This document shows, piece after piece, positions 8,633 to 15,476 of a stretch of 32,711 bases of DNA. The stretch is from NCBI RefSeq assembly GCF_015690345.1, contig NZ_JADPUN010000127.1:1-32711 (forward strand), written 5' to 3'. Under the pieces are notes generated by a model that had not been told where the DNA came from, did not search any database, and saw only the letters and a program-made list of their open reading frames with translations. The translations under genes were made by a program, and so were the position numbers. The stretch comes from Plantactinospora alkalitolerans (GTDB lineage: Bacteria; Actinomycetota; Actinomycetes; Mycobacteriales; Micromonosporaceae). Numbering within the stretch: the first letter of the stretch is position 1; the number at the start of each line of letters is the position of its first letter.

Positions 8633-8720
8633 CCGATCGTGAGGGGTGGCTCGACCCCGTTTGAGAACGTTGCCTGACCGATTGCCGGAGGGGTGGCGCG
8701 ACCCCATGGGAAACGCCGCC
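8630..8720 (+). repeat. imperfect tandem duplication of about 45 bp starting at the dehydrogenase stop codon
   Basis: Copy A spans 8630-8674 and copy B 8675-8720. Both begin TGACCGAT, contain GAGGGGTGGC followed by CGACCCC, and end in G(T/C)(T/C)GCC. Each forms a small GGGGT/ACCCC hairpin (8643-8647 with 8654-8658; 8690-8694 with 8701-8705). The copies differ at about ten positions plus one indel, so the duplication is not recent. Confidence 0.75.
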
Positions 8721-8755
8721 GCCGGCGCCAGTCGGAGCTCGGGCCACCCCTCCGG
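8685..8755 (+). promoter_or_regulatory. 13-bp inverted repeat, possible terminator or attenuator upstream of the SPFH gene
   Basis: CCGGAGGGGTGGC (8685-8697) is the exact reverse complement of GCCACCCCTCCGG (8743-8755). The same right arm could pair over 10 bp with GAGGGGTGGC in copy A (8641-8650). Thus three mutually exclusive folds exist. It lies after the dehydrogenase stop codon and just before the SPFH promoter, so termination of the dehydrogenase transcript is the simplest role. Confidence 0.55.
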
Positions 8756-8774
8756 CCTTCCCTTTATCGGCGGC

Positions 8775-8804
8775 TTGACGCGAAACCACGTCGACCTTTA
8801 TCGT
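8775..8804 (+). promoter_or_regulatory. promoter of the SPFH gene
   Basis: TTGACG (8775-8780) and TATCGT (8799-8804) are separated by 18 nt. The predicted start is near 8811, giving a leader of about 26 nt that contains the strong ribosome site GGGGAGG (8821-8827). Confidence 0.6.
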
Positions 8805-8836
8805 CATCACGACGAAAACAGGGGAGGTGGCGCGTC

Positions 8837-9892
8837 GTGACCGACGTGACCAGACGGCTGTTCCTGCGACACCTGCGCGGAGCGCCGACGACATGGGTAC
8901 GACACCACGCACGGGGCCGGGTGCGACACGAGGGGATCGGGCAGTCGTTCTGGTACCGCCCGCTGGTCGCCGTACTGAGCGAGGTACCGGTCGACGACCG
9001 CGAGCTGCCGCTGCTCTTCCACGCCCGGACCAGCGACTTCGCCGACGTCACGGTGCAGGCCACCGTGACGTACCGGATCGCCGACCCGGCGCTCGCCGCG
9101 AGCCGGCTGGACTTCTCGATCGACCCGCACCGGGGCGTCGCCCGGGCCCGGCCACTCGACCAGGTCGCCACGCTCCTGGCCGAGCTGGCCCAGCAGCCGG
9201 CGCTCGACCTGCTGGCCCGGGTGCCGCTGGCCGAGGCGCTGACCGACATCGCCGCGGTCCGGGAGGCGGTGTCGGCCGCGTTGCGGGACGAGGCCCGATT
9301 GGCCGACATCGGAGTCTCGGTGGGCAGCGCCCGGGTCGTGGCGGTCCGTCCCGAGCCGGAACTCGAACGCGCGCTCCAGACGCCGACCCGGGAGGCGGTG
9401 CAGGTCGAGGCCGACCGGGCCACGTACGCCCGGCGGGCCCAGGCGGTGGAGCAGGAGCGGGGGATCGCCGAGAACGAGTTGCAGAACAAGATCGAGCTGG
9501 CCCGTCGGGAGCAGCAACTGGTCGAGCAGCGCGGCGCCAACGCCCGCCGCAAGGTCGAACTGGAGGCCGACGCGGAACTCGCGGTGGCGCAGGGCAAGGC
9601 CGAGCGGGAGAAGGTGGCGAACGCGGCAGCGGCCGACCGGGCCCGGGTGCTGGCCGCCGCCGAGGCGGAGAAGGACCGCGTCCTCGCCGGCGCGAAGGCG
9701 GACGGCGTACGCGTGGTCGGCCTCGCCGAGGCAGAGGCGGAGACGGCCAAACTCGCGGCGTACCGGGACCTGCCGCCGGCCGTGCTCCAGGCGCTGGCGC
9801 TGCGGGAGGTCGCCGGCCAGCTTCCCGAGATCGGCCAGCTCACCGTCACCCCGGACGTGCTGACCGGCCTGCTCGGCCGGCTCGCGCGATGA
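8837..9892 (+). CDS. SPFH/band-7 domain protein (prohibitin/stomatin-like)
   Basis: A 351-residue protein with a band-7 domain (about 25-200; the typical TSDFADVTVQATVTYRI strand pattern is clear) and a long Ala/Glu/Arg-rich coiled-coil segment (about 190-300). It ends in the family's ALQALALREVAGQLPEIGQL-type C-terminal helix. SPFH proteins oligomerise into rings or microdomains at membranes. This one has no obvious N-terminal transmembrane helix, so it may be cytosolic or attached peripherally. The GTG start at 8837 has GGAGG 9 nt upstream. A dedicated promoter precedes it. The gene is linked by overlapping start/stop signals to a NAD-kinase-like gene, which suggests a joint function that is not known. 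Confidence 0.88.
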   Translation: MTDVTRRLFLRHLRGAPTTWVRHHARGRVRHEGIGQSFWYRPLVAVLSEVPVDDRELPLLFHARTSDFADVTVQATVTYRIADPALAASRLDFSIDPHRGVARARPLDQVATLLAELAQQPALDLLARVPLAEALTDIAAVREAVSAALRDEARLADIGVSVGSARVVAVRPEPELERALQTPTREAVQVEADRATYARRAQAVEQERGIAENELQNKIELARREQQLVEQRGANARRKVELEADAELAVAQGKAEREKVANAAAADRARVLAAAEAEKDRVLAGAKADGVRVVGLAEAEAETAKLAAYRDLPPAVLQALALREVAGQLPEIGQLTVTPDVLTGLLGRLAR

Positions 9893-9921
9893 GCACGCCC
9901 CGGTCGGGGATGCCACGGTGA
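9889..9921 (+). other. 11-codon bridging ORF coupling the SPFH and NAD-kinase-like genes
   Basis: ATG at 9889 overlaps the SPFH stop codon (ATGA, 9889-9892). It opens a reading frame encoding MSTPRSGMPR, and its TGA (9919-9921) overlaps the GTG start of the next gene (GTGA, 9918-9921). A ribosome ending the SPFH gene could restart here and then again at 9918. Whether the peptide is made is unknown. The competing start is direct binding at GGGGA (9906-9910). Confidence 0.35.
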
Positions 9922-10835
9922 GTGCCACCCTCGCGCCCCGGGTCGTTCTGGTGAGTCGACGCAGCGAGCTCGACGAGCTGCTGGCCCACCACGGCACCCG
10001 GGGCGCCGCCGGCTACTACCTGAGCCAACGGGGCCGGGACCTGGCCGAGGTCGTGGCCCGGCACGATGCGCTCCAGGCGGCGCTGACCGTCGTCGGGGCG
10101 GCCATTCCGGCCGACTGGCGGCGTGGGCACGCGGACCGGGACGATCTGGCCCGGTTTCCGTTCGCTCCCGAGGACATCGTGGTGGCGGTCGGTCAGGACG
10201 GCCTGGTCGCCAACGCGGCGAAGTATCTCGACGGACAGCCGGTGATCGGTATCGATCCGGAGCCGGACCGCAACGCCGGGGTACTGGTGCCGTTCGCACC
10301 CTTCGAGATCGCCCGGCTGCTGCCCGCGGTGGTCGCGGGACACGCGCCGATCCGCGAACGGACCATGGTCCGGGCCAGGTTGGACGACGGGCAGGAACTC
10401 CTCGGGCTCAACGAGATCTACGCCGGCCATCCCGGCCACCAGTCGGCCCGGTACGTCCTTTCCACAGTTGACGGCCGCCGGGAGCGGCAGTCGTCGTCCG
10501 GACTGGTGGTCGGCACCGGTACCGGCGCCACCGGTTGGTGCGCGTCGATCGCCCGGGAACGGGCCGGCGCGCCACCGCTGCCGGCACCGGGGGAGCTGGC
10601 GCTGTGCTGGTTCGTCCGCGAGGCGTGGCCGTCCCCGTCGACCGGCGCCTCGTTGACGGCCGGCCGGCTCGGCGCGGAGGAGACCCTGGAGATCGTGGCG
10701 GAACGGGAGCGGCTCGTGGTCTTCGCCGACGGACTGGAGACGGACCACCTGGCGATGGCCTGGGGACAGCGGTTGACGATCGGACCGGCCACCCGACGCC
10801 TGCGCCTGGTCGAGCCGGCAGGTGCGGCGGGCTGA
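9918..10835 (+). CDS. divergent ATP-NAD kinase-like protein
   Basis: A 305-residue protein with the skeleton of the NAD kinase/diacylglycerol kinase superfamily. GQDG (92-95) stands where NAD kinases have GGDG. GLNEIYAGH (163-171) matches the family's NE motif, and GTGTGATGW (199-207) matches the conserved GSTAY loop. QPVIGIDPEPDRNAGVL (107-123) corresponds to the segment after the first motif. The aspartate of GGDG and the Asn-Glu pair are kept, so catalysis is possible, but overall divergence makes NAD phosphorylation uncertain; another nucleotide or lipid substrate is possible. The start is GTG 9918, preceded by GGGGA at 7 nt. Coupling to the SPFH gene points to a common role. Confidence 0.72.
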   Translation: MSATLAPRVVLVSRRSELDELLAHHGTRGAAGYYLSQRGRDLAEVVARHDALQAALTVVGAAIPADWRRGHADRDDLARFPFAPEDIVVAVGQDGLVANAAKYLDGQPVIGIDPEPDRNAGVLVPFAPFEIARLLPAVVAGHAPIRERTMVRARLDDGQELLGLNEIYAGHPGHQSARYVLSTVDGRRERQSSSGLVVGTGTGATGWCASIARERAGAPPLPAPGELALCWFVREAWPSPSTGASLTAGRLGAEETLEIVAERERLVVFADGLETDHLAMAWGQRLTIGPATRRLRLVEPAGAAG

Positions 10836-10908
10836 CGGTCGAACCGATCCGCGCCGGCTGAGGGTCGAACCGACCCGTGCCGGCTGAGGGCCGAACCGAC
10901 CCGTGCCG
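10831..10908 (+). repeat. three tandem copies of a 26-bp unit including the kinase-like stop codon
   Basis: Units at 10831-10856, 10857-10882 and 10883-10908 each begin GCTGA(C/G)GG and contain CGAACCGA. The first GCTGA includes the gene's own stop codon (10833-10835). The units differ at only a few positions and could have arisen by slippage or recombination at the gene's 3' end. Confidence 0.85.
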
Positions 10909-10960
10909 GCCGGCGGGTCCTCGGCCGGCGGTCGGGTTGACCTCCGCCGGGGGCGCGGGA

Positions 10961-10978
10961 CGGCGGGATCGTCCGCCG
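10961..10978. terminator. stem-loop between convergent NAD-kinase-like and globin genes
   Basis: CGGCGG (10961-10966) pairs with CCGCCG (10973-10978) around the 6-nt loop GATCGT. It lies 23 nt beyond the globin stop codon and could end transcripts from both sides. Confidence 0.45.
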
Positions 10979-11001
10979 ACCTCCGGGCCCAGGTCAGCCC
11001 G

Positions 11002-11448
11002 TCACGGTGTCTCGGACCATTCCCACCGGGGGACCTCGCGCAGCGGGTGCAGTTGCTCGTCGGTCTCGGCATGGGAGTTCTGCTTCGCCACCTGCGAGCC
11101 GAACTCGACGTGTGATCGCAGGGCATCCCGGAACGCCTCGTCGGCGGGCAGGCCGGCCGCGTCCGCGGCCGTGAGGTACAGCGCGACGAAGCGCTCCCGC
11201 TGTTCCTCACTGATCCGCAGCCCCCGGTGTGCCGCGATCAGACCGGCGAAGCCGCCCATCTCCCGGGTGAAGACGTCCGGACCGCCGAAGCTCTCTCCGG
11301 TGAACGCGGTGAGGTGGGCGACATGCTCGGGTCGACCGGCCCCGAACAGCGGTTGCAGCAGCGGGTCAGCGAGCACGCTGCGGTAGAACAGGTCGGTGAA
11401 CCGGTACAGGGCCTCCTCGCCACCGGCGTGCTCGTACAACGTTTCCAT
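11002..11448 (-). CDS. truncated haemoglobin, group II (GlbO-like)
   Basis: A 148-residue 2-on-2 globin that binds haem and handles O2, NO or reactive species in the cytosol. Key residues visible: Tyr22 (B10) in FYRSVL, Phe35 (CD1) in LQPLF, proximal His74 (F8) in LIAAHRGL, and the C-terminal EFGSQVAKQNSHA segment typical of group II. A longer frame starting at GTG 11475 is open, but ATG 11448 matches the family start METLYEHAGG and has a GGCGGA-like ribosome site upstream. It stands alone between convergent and co-oriented genes. The 179 nt between it and the formamidase gene (11449-11627) contain no other gene that I can see. Confidence 0.93.
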   Translation of the reverse strand: METLYEHAGGEEALYRFTDLFYRSVLADPLLQPLFGAGRPEHVAHLTAFTGESFGGPDVFTREMGGFAGLIAAHRGLRISEEQRERFVALYLTAADAAGLPADEAFRDALRSHVEFGSQVAKQNSHAETDEQLHPLREVPRWEWSETP

Positions 11449-11627
11449 GGGTTGTCCGCCTGTCTGCTGTCGCACGTGGTCGCGACTGCCGCCGCCCGTC
11501 CAGATTGGACCGTCGCCGGCCGTACGTCGTCAGTGCAATGGCCGGCGGCGTTCGGCTGTTCGGCCAGGATCGGAAAGCGGGACGCCCACGGTACCCAGGT
11601 GCTCAGGCGGGTGGCGGGTGGGTGGGC

Positions 11628-12881
11628 CTAGAAGGTCGACTTCGGTGCGCTCGCGCCCGAGGTGATCCTGGTCGGTCCGGCCGCCGAGGGGCGTACGTCG
11701 ACGTCGAAGATCGCGGTCGGCAGGTAGACGGTGGCGCAGGAGTTCGGAATGTCCACCACTCCGGAGAACCGCCCCTCGATGGGCGCCGCCCCGAGGATCA
11801 GGTACGCCTGCTCCGGGCTGTACCCGAACTTGGTCAGGTAGTCGATCGCGTGCAGGCAGGCGCGCTGGAAAGCCAACTGCGAGTCCAGGTAGCGCTGTTC
11901 CCCGTCCGTGGTGACGGAGATTCCGGAGAAGGCCAGCCACTGGCTGTACTGCGGCGCCACGTTCCCGGGCAGGAAGATCGCGTTCTCCGACACCCCGTAC
12001 ATGGTCATGCCGCCCTTGATCACGTCCACGTGCAGGTCGACGAAGCCGCCCATCTCGATCGCACCGCAGAAGGTGATCTCGCCGTCGCCCTGGGAGAAGT
12101 GCAGGTCACCCAGGGAGAGGTTCGCGCCGGGGACGTACACCGGATAGAAGACCCGGGTCCCCTTGGTCATGTTCTTGATGTCCTGGTTCCCGCCGTTCTC
12201 CCGGGGGGGAGCCGTCCGGGCCGCCTCGGCGGCGACCCGGTCGAAGTCGGCGCCGGTCAACGCCCCGAGGATCGCCCCGTCCGGCAACGGCGGCAGCGAC
12301 AGCGGTGGCACCCGGTCGGGATCGGTGGCCCGCAGCGCCCCCTCCCGCTGGTTCCACTTCGCCAACAGCGCCGCCGACGGGGCGGTGCCCATCAGCCCAG
12401 GATGGATCATCCCGGTGAAGGTCACCCCGGGGACGTGCCGCGAGCTCGCCTGCTGACCGCTGAAGTCCCAGATCGCCTTGTACGCGTCCGGAAAGTAGTC
12501 GGTCAGAAAGCCCCCGCCGTTCTGCTTCGGAAAGATCCCGGTGTAGCCCCACCCCTGTCCGGCCAGCGGACCGCTGTCCTCCTGCGGAATCGGCCCGACG
12601 TCCAGGATGTCGACCACCAGCAGATCACCGGGCTCGGCGCCGCTCACCGAGAACGGCCCGCTGAGCGCGTGCACGATCGGCAGCGGCGCGTCCCGGACGT
12701 CGTCCGCCGAGTCGTCGTTGTGGATGGCGCCGTCGAACCATTCCCGGCACTCGACCCGGAACGACTGGCCGGGCCGGACGGTGGCGACCGCCGGGATGTC
12801 GGGGTGCCACCTGTTGTGGCCCATCAACTCCTGCTCGGTGAACTTCCTCGTCGAGTCGAGTGGAAACAACACCTCGGGCAT
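11628..12881 (-). CDS. fmdA: acetamidase/formamidase (FmdA family)
   Basis: A 417-residue cytosolic amidohydrolase of the FmdA family, which releases ammonia from formamide or other short-chain amides. The N-terminus (LDSTRKFTEQELMGHNRWHPDIPAVATVRPG region), the NDDSADDV acidic motif and the ISVTTDGEQRYLDSQLAFQRA segment are all typical. Full family length is present. ATG 12881 is preceded by AAGGGA with 7 nt spacing. It lies 19 nt downstream of the FmdB-type zinc-ribbon gene, an arrangement known from formamide/urea utilisation operons. No amide transporter gene is seen in the window. Substrate preference (formamide versus acetamide) cannot be decided from sequence. Confidence 0.93.
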   Translation of the reverse strand: MPEVLFPLDSTRKFTEQELMGHNRWHPDIPAVATVRPGQSFRVECREWFDGAIHNDDSADDVRDAPLPIVHALSGPFSVSGAEPGDLLVVDILDVGPIPQEDSGPLAGQGWGYTGIFPKQNGGGFLTDYFPDAYKAIWDFSGQQASSRHVPGVTFTGMIHPGLMGTAPSAALLAKWNQREGALRATDPDRVPPLSLPPLPDGAILGALTGADFDRVAAEAARTAPPRENGGNQDIKNMTKGTRVFYPVYVPGANLSLGDLHFSQGDGEITFCGAIEMGGFVDLHVDVIKGGMTMYGVSENAIFLPGNVAPQYSQWLAFSGISVTTDGEQRYLDSQLAFQRACLHAIDYLTKFGYSPEQAYLILGAAPIEGRFSGVVDIPNSCATVYLPTAIFDVDVRPSAAGPTRITSGASAPKSTF

Positions 12882-12900
12882 CGCGGTATCCCTTCACCGG

Positions 12901-13191
12901 TCAGGGTCGTGGCAGCCGGGCATGGCCGGGATGGGTCGGCCCGTTCGGCCGGGTCGGGGTACCGCGCCGGCCGGGAATCCGGGACACCACCTCCGGTGCC
13001 TCGGCACTGCGGGCGGCCCGGTCGAGTGCCGCGGTCAGCGGGCGCGACACGGCGTTCAGCAGCGGTGCGGAGAAGACCCGGTCGGCCTCGGCGGAGCAGG
13101 TCGCGCAGCGCGTCCTCGGCGGGGCCTGCCCGATCGGGTACGCCGCGTCGAAGGCGCCGTCGCGCGGGCACCGGTACTCGTACGTCGCCAC
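12901..13191 (-). CDS. fmdB: FmdB-type small zinc-ribbon protein
   Basis: A 96-residue protein whose first 40 residues match the FmdB zinc ribbon (start MATYEYRCP). Such proteins accompany formamidase genes and are annotated as putative regulators; direct evidence for DNA binding is limited. Only three of the expected four metal-binding cysteines are present: C8, C29 and C32. Position 11, the second Cys of the first knuckle, is Asp. The Arg/Pro-rich C-terminal half is low in complexity. The start is GTG 13191 with a poor ribosome site. It is upstream of and co-transcribed with the formamidase gene, 19 nt apart. Confidence 0.85.
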   Translation of the reverse strand: MATYEYRCPRDGAFDAAYPIGQAPPRTRCATCSAEADRVFSAPLLNAVSRPLTAALDRAARSAEAPEVVSRIPGRRGTPTRPNGPTHPGHARLPRP

Positions 13192-13364
13192 GGCTCAAGA
13201 ATCGGACCGGGAAGCCCGACTCCGCAGGTCAATGCGACAAGTAGTGGCTCCTGGTGCGGCAGTGCCCGGTGTGGTGCCCCAGGGGCGAGCAACCCGGACC
13301 TCGTCGACTGCACCGGGGGCGGGCAGGTCGCGGTATCGGCCGGAGTTCACGGCGGTCACTACGG

Positions 13365-13454
13365 TTGACCGGTTGCGGCCCCTTGACCGGTTGCGGCCCC
13401 TTGACTGGTTGCGGCCCCTTGACTGGTTGCGGCCCCTTGACTGGTTGCGGCCTG
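13365..13454 (+). repeat. 18-bp minisatellite, five tandem copies, upstream of the methyltransferase
   Basis: Units begin at 13365, 13383, 13401, 13419 and 13437. The consensus is TTGAC(C/T)GGTTGCGGCCCC. The first two copies have C and the last three T at position 6; the last copy ends CCTG. There are no spacers, so it is not CRISPR-like. Every unit starts with a TTGAC(C/T) that resembles a -35 element. The array lies 27 nt before the methyltransferase start. The rest of the 289-nt spacer 13192-13480 holds no gene that I recognise. Confidence 0.95.
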
Positions 13455-13480
13455 GCGGCGGGCTCGGCAGGATCGGCCGG

Positions 13481-14320
13481 GTGACGAGCCCCATCGACAT
13501 CCTCGACTACTACCGGCGTGGCGGCGAGCACGCCCGGCTGACCGGCGGAGTCGGGCGGTTGGAGTACCTGCGCACGCTGGACGTGCTGACCAGGACGCTG
13601 CCGCCGGCCCCGGCCGTCGTACTGGACGTGGGCGGCGGCACCGGCGTGTACGCGGAGCCGCTGGCCGCGGCCGGCTACCGGATGCACCTGCTGGACCTGC
13701 TGCCGGAGCACGCGGCGGCGGCCGCCGGACGGGCCGGGGTGACCGCCCTGGCCGGAGATGCCCGGTCCCTGCCGGTGCCCGACGGCCGGTTCGACGCGGT
13801 GCTGCTGCTCGGACCGCTCTACCACCTGCTCGACCGGGCCGAGCGGGTGACCGCCTGGCGGGAGGCGGCCCGGGCGGTCCGCCCCGGCGGGCTGGTGGTG
13901 GCCGCGACGATCAGCCGGTACGCCTCGCTGTTCGACGGGTTCGTGAAGGGACTCTTCGACGATCCCGAGTTCCGGCCGGTGGTGGAGCGGACGCTTGCCG
14001 ACGGGCGGCACCTGAACACCCGGCCCGAGCGGAACTGGTTCACCAGCGCGTACTTCCACCATCCGGCGGAGCCGGCGAGCGAGGCGACCGAGGCGGGTCT
14101 CGCGGTGCGTCGGGTGGTCACGGTGGAGGGCCCGCTCGGGTTCGCCGGTGGGCGGCTGAACGAGATCCTGGCCGATCCCGAGCAGACCGCGCTGCTGTTG
14201 GAGATGTCCCGCCGGGTCGAGGCCGAGCCGAGCCTGCTCGGCGCGAGCGGTCACCTGCTCACCGTCGCCTGGCGGCCGGGCGCGGCGGATCCGGTCCTGG
14301 ACGGCACCGCCCACCGGTAG
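13481..14320 (+). CDS. class I SAM-dependent methyltransferase
   Basis: A 279-residue methyltransferase with motif I LDVGGGTG (48-55) for S-adenosylmethionine, an acidic residue after the second strand (LLDLLPEH), the GDARSLPVPDGRFDAVLLLGPLYHL motif II/post-II region, and RPGGLVV motif III. The frame is open far upstream and runs through the 18-bp repeat array as a six-residue repeat, but GTG 13481 has AGGA 8 nt upstream (13469-13472) and gives the usual short N-terminus. The substrate is unknown. Its promoter should lie in or before the repeat array, so copy number may affect expression (inference). The IS110 remnant ends about 70 nt beyond its stop. Confidence 0.9.
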   Translation: MTSPIDILDYYRRGGEHARLTGGVGRLEYLRTLDVLTRTLPPAPAVVLDVGGGTGVYAEPLAAAGYRMHLLDLLPEHAAAAAGRAGVTALAGDARSLPVPDGRFDAVLLLGPLYHLLDRAERVTAWREAARAVRPGGLVVAATISRYASLFDGFVKGLFDDPEFRPVVERTLADGRHLNTRPERNWFTSAYFHHPAEPASEATEAGLAVRRVVTVEGPLGFAGGRLNEILADPEQTALLLEMSRRVEAEPSLLGASGHLLTVAWRPGAADPVLDGTAHR

Positions 14321-14364
14321 CCGCCTGCCGGACAGCCGCCTGCCGGACAGCCGCCTGCCGGACA
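14320..14364 (+). repeat. three perfect tandem copies of a 15-bp unit
   Basis: GCCGCCTGCCGGACA is repeated at 14320-14334, 14335-14349 and 14350-14364. The array begins at the last base of the methyltransferase stop codon and lies just before the broken end of the IS110 remnant. Confidence 0.9.
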
Positions 14365-14390
14365 GCCCTCCGCCGGAGCGCCCCCGCCGG

Positions 14391-14933
14391 TTGGATCAGC
14401 TGTTTGACGGTCAGGCCGCGTAGCCGGGCACGCAGTTCGTCGGGGGCGGTGACGATCAGCGTCTTGATCTGGCGTTGGGTGTCGGCGCGCTGGTCGACCG
14501 CGCTGCGCCGGGCTACCCGCAGGTTGCGCAGGGCCTCGACACGGCCGTCGCGTTGCTTAGGGACGCCGGTGCGTTCCCGGGCCAGGGCCGCCCTGGCGGC
14601 TTGGACGGCGTCGATCGGGTCGGACTTGCCCTGGAACCGGCGGGTCTTGCGGTCCGGGCGGTCGACCTCGATCACCTCGACATCCTTGTCACGCAGCAGG
14701 CGGGCAAGTCCCGAACCGTAGGCACCGGTGCCCTCGACCCCGACCCGGTTCAGTCGGCCGTGTCCGCGCATCCAGGCCAGCAGCGCGGTGTAGCCGGCCG
14801 CCGTGGCGGGAAACCGCTCGGTGCCCAGCACCCGCCCAACCAGATCGATCACCGCCGCGGTGTGGCTGTCCTGGTGGGTGTCGACTCCACCCGCGACCTC
14901 GATCGCGGCATCGTCAGGTGTAATAGGAGGCAT
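14391..14933 (-). pseudogene. IS110-family DEDD transposase, C-terminal half deleted
   Basis: About 181 recognisable residues of a protein that is normally about 400 long. The N-terminal RuvC-like DEDD domain is complete in its motifs: VDTHQDSH with the first Asp, VEGTGAYG with the Glu, and KSDPIDAVQAA with the last two Asp. Similarity stops after LTVKQLIQ, and the frame then runs on as Arg/Ala-rich sequence encoded by the 15-bp repeats and the methyltransferase 3' end. The C-terminal Tnp2 domain with its catalytic serine is absent. ATG 14933 has a following sequence typical of the family (MPPITPDD). No transposition activity is expected. Confidence 0.85.
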
Positions 14934-15150
14934 CGTCGTCCTGTCGTTCGTGACTGGGGCAGGGCGGCACGCACCAGCCGGGCAACGCGGACAAGACAGA
15001 GATGGGGCCTCTGGCCAGGCTCCTATGAAGTCACAACGCCACGTCCAGTGAGTGCACGAGCACCTCCCGACCGAGGCCGACAAATCCCCGTTAAGGACCC
15101 GAAGTCAGTCAGTCGATGGGTCAGACCCCGGCGGGAGGTGCTCACGAACA
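14934..15150 (-). ncRNA. non-coding left end of the IS110 remnant; possible bridge-RNA locus
   Basis: About 217 nt without a gene precede the transposase start. In IS110 elements of the IS621 type the left non-coding end encodes the bridge RNA that pairs target and donor DNA (established for that group). Visible structures include a GGCC-AGA-GGCC hairpin near the transposase and the 12-bp inverted repeat GAGCACCTCCCG (15058-15069) / CGGGAGGTGCTC (15132-15143) with a 62-nt loop. I could not identify target- or donor-binding loops, so the RNA itself is inference. Confidence 0.35.
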
Positions 15151-15159
15151 TCATCTCTG

Positions 15160-15444
15160 TCAGTCGACGACCCGGACGTCCTTCCAGAAGGCGACCCGGT
15201 CCCGGACCATCTCGGCGTCCGGCTTCGGCTCCGGGTAGTACCAGACGGCGTCGTCGCTGCGCTGGCCCTCGTGCTCCAGGCTGAAGTACGACGCGGTGCC
15301 CTTCCAGGGGCAGAAGGTGTGGGTGTCGGAGTCGCGGATCAGGTCGTCCCGCAGGGCGGTACGCGGAAAGTAGTGGTTGCCCTCGACCACGACGGTGTCC
15401 GTGCTCTCCGCGACAACCAGGTCGTTCCAGATTGCTTTCGGCAT
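15160..15444 (-). CDS. DUF427 domain protein
   Basis: A 94-residue protein that is a complete single DUF427 domain. It opens MPKAIWNDLVVAES, and the conserved core FCPWKGTASYFSLEHEG is followed by AVWYYPEPKP and a terminal WKDVRVVD-type segment. The biochemical function of the family is not established. ATG 15444 is preceded by a G-rich stretch that can serve as ribosome site. The stop codon lies at the edge of the IS110 remnant, so the element probably inserted just beyond this gene. It diverges from the response regulator gene. Confidence 0.9.
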   Translation of the reverse strand: MPKAIWNDLVVAESTDTVVVEGNHYFPRTALRDDLIRDSDTHTFCPWKGTASYFSLEHEGQRSDDAVWYYPEPKPDAEMVRDRVAFWKDVRVVD

Positions 15445-15476
15445 GCCCCCAGACTATTCCGGCCGGCCCGCCCGCC

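Larger units (their letters stand above)
14391..15150 (-). mobile_element. IS110-family insertion element remnant: left end plus 5' half of transposase
   Basis: The segment keeps the non-coding left end (about 14934-15150) and the first half of the transposase gene (14391-14933) of an IS110-family element. The right end and the 3' half of the gene are missing, so it cannot move by itself. The outer boundary is not exact. IS110 elements lack conspicuous terminal repeats, so I place it before the neighbouring DUF427 stop codon at 15160. The broken boundary abuts the 15-bp repeat array. Confidence 0.8.

Noticed and set aside
13192-13364. Possible small gene between fmdB and the repeat array
   Set aside because: No frame with a plausible start, ribosome site and composition could be supported.
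13365-13454. CRISPR array
   Set aside because: The 18-bp units are directly joined with no spacers, and no cas gene is near.
12860-13480. Upstream extension of the methyltransferase frame through the 18-bp repeats
   Set aside because: It would encode a repetitive six-residue unit and overlap the fmdB gene antisense; GTG 13481 has its own ribosome site.
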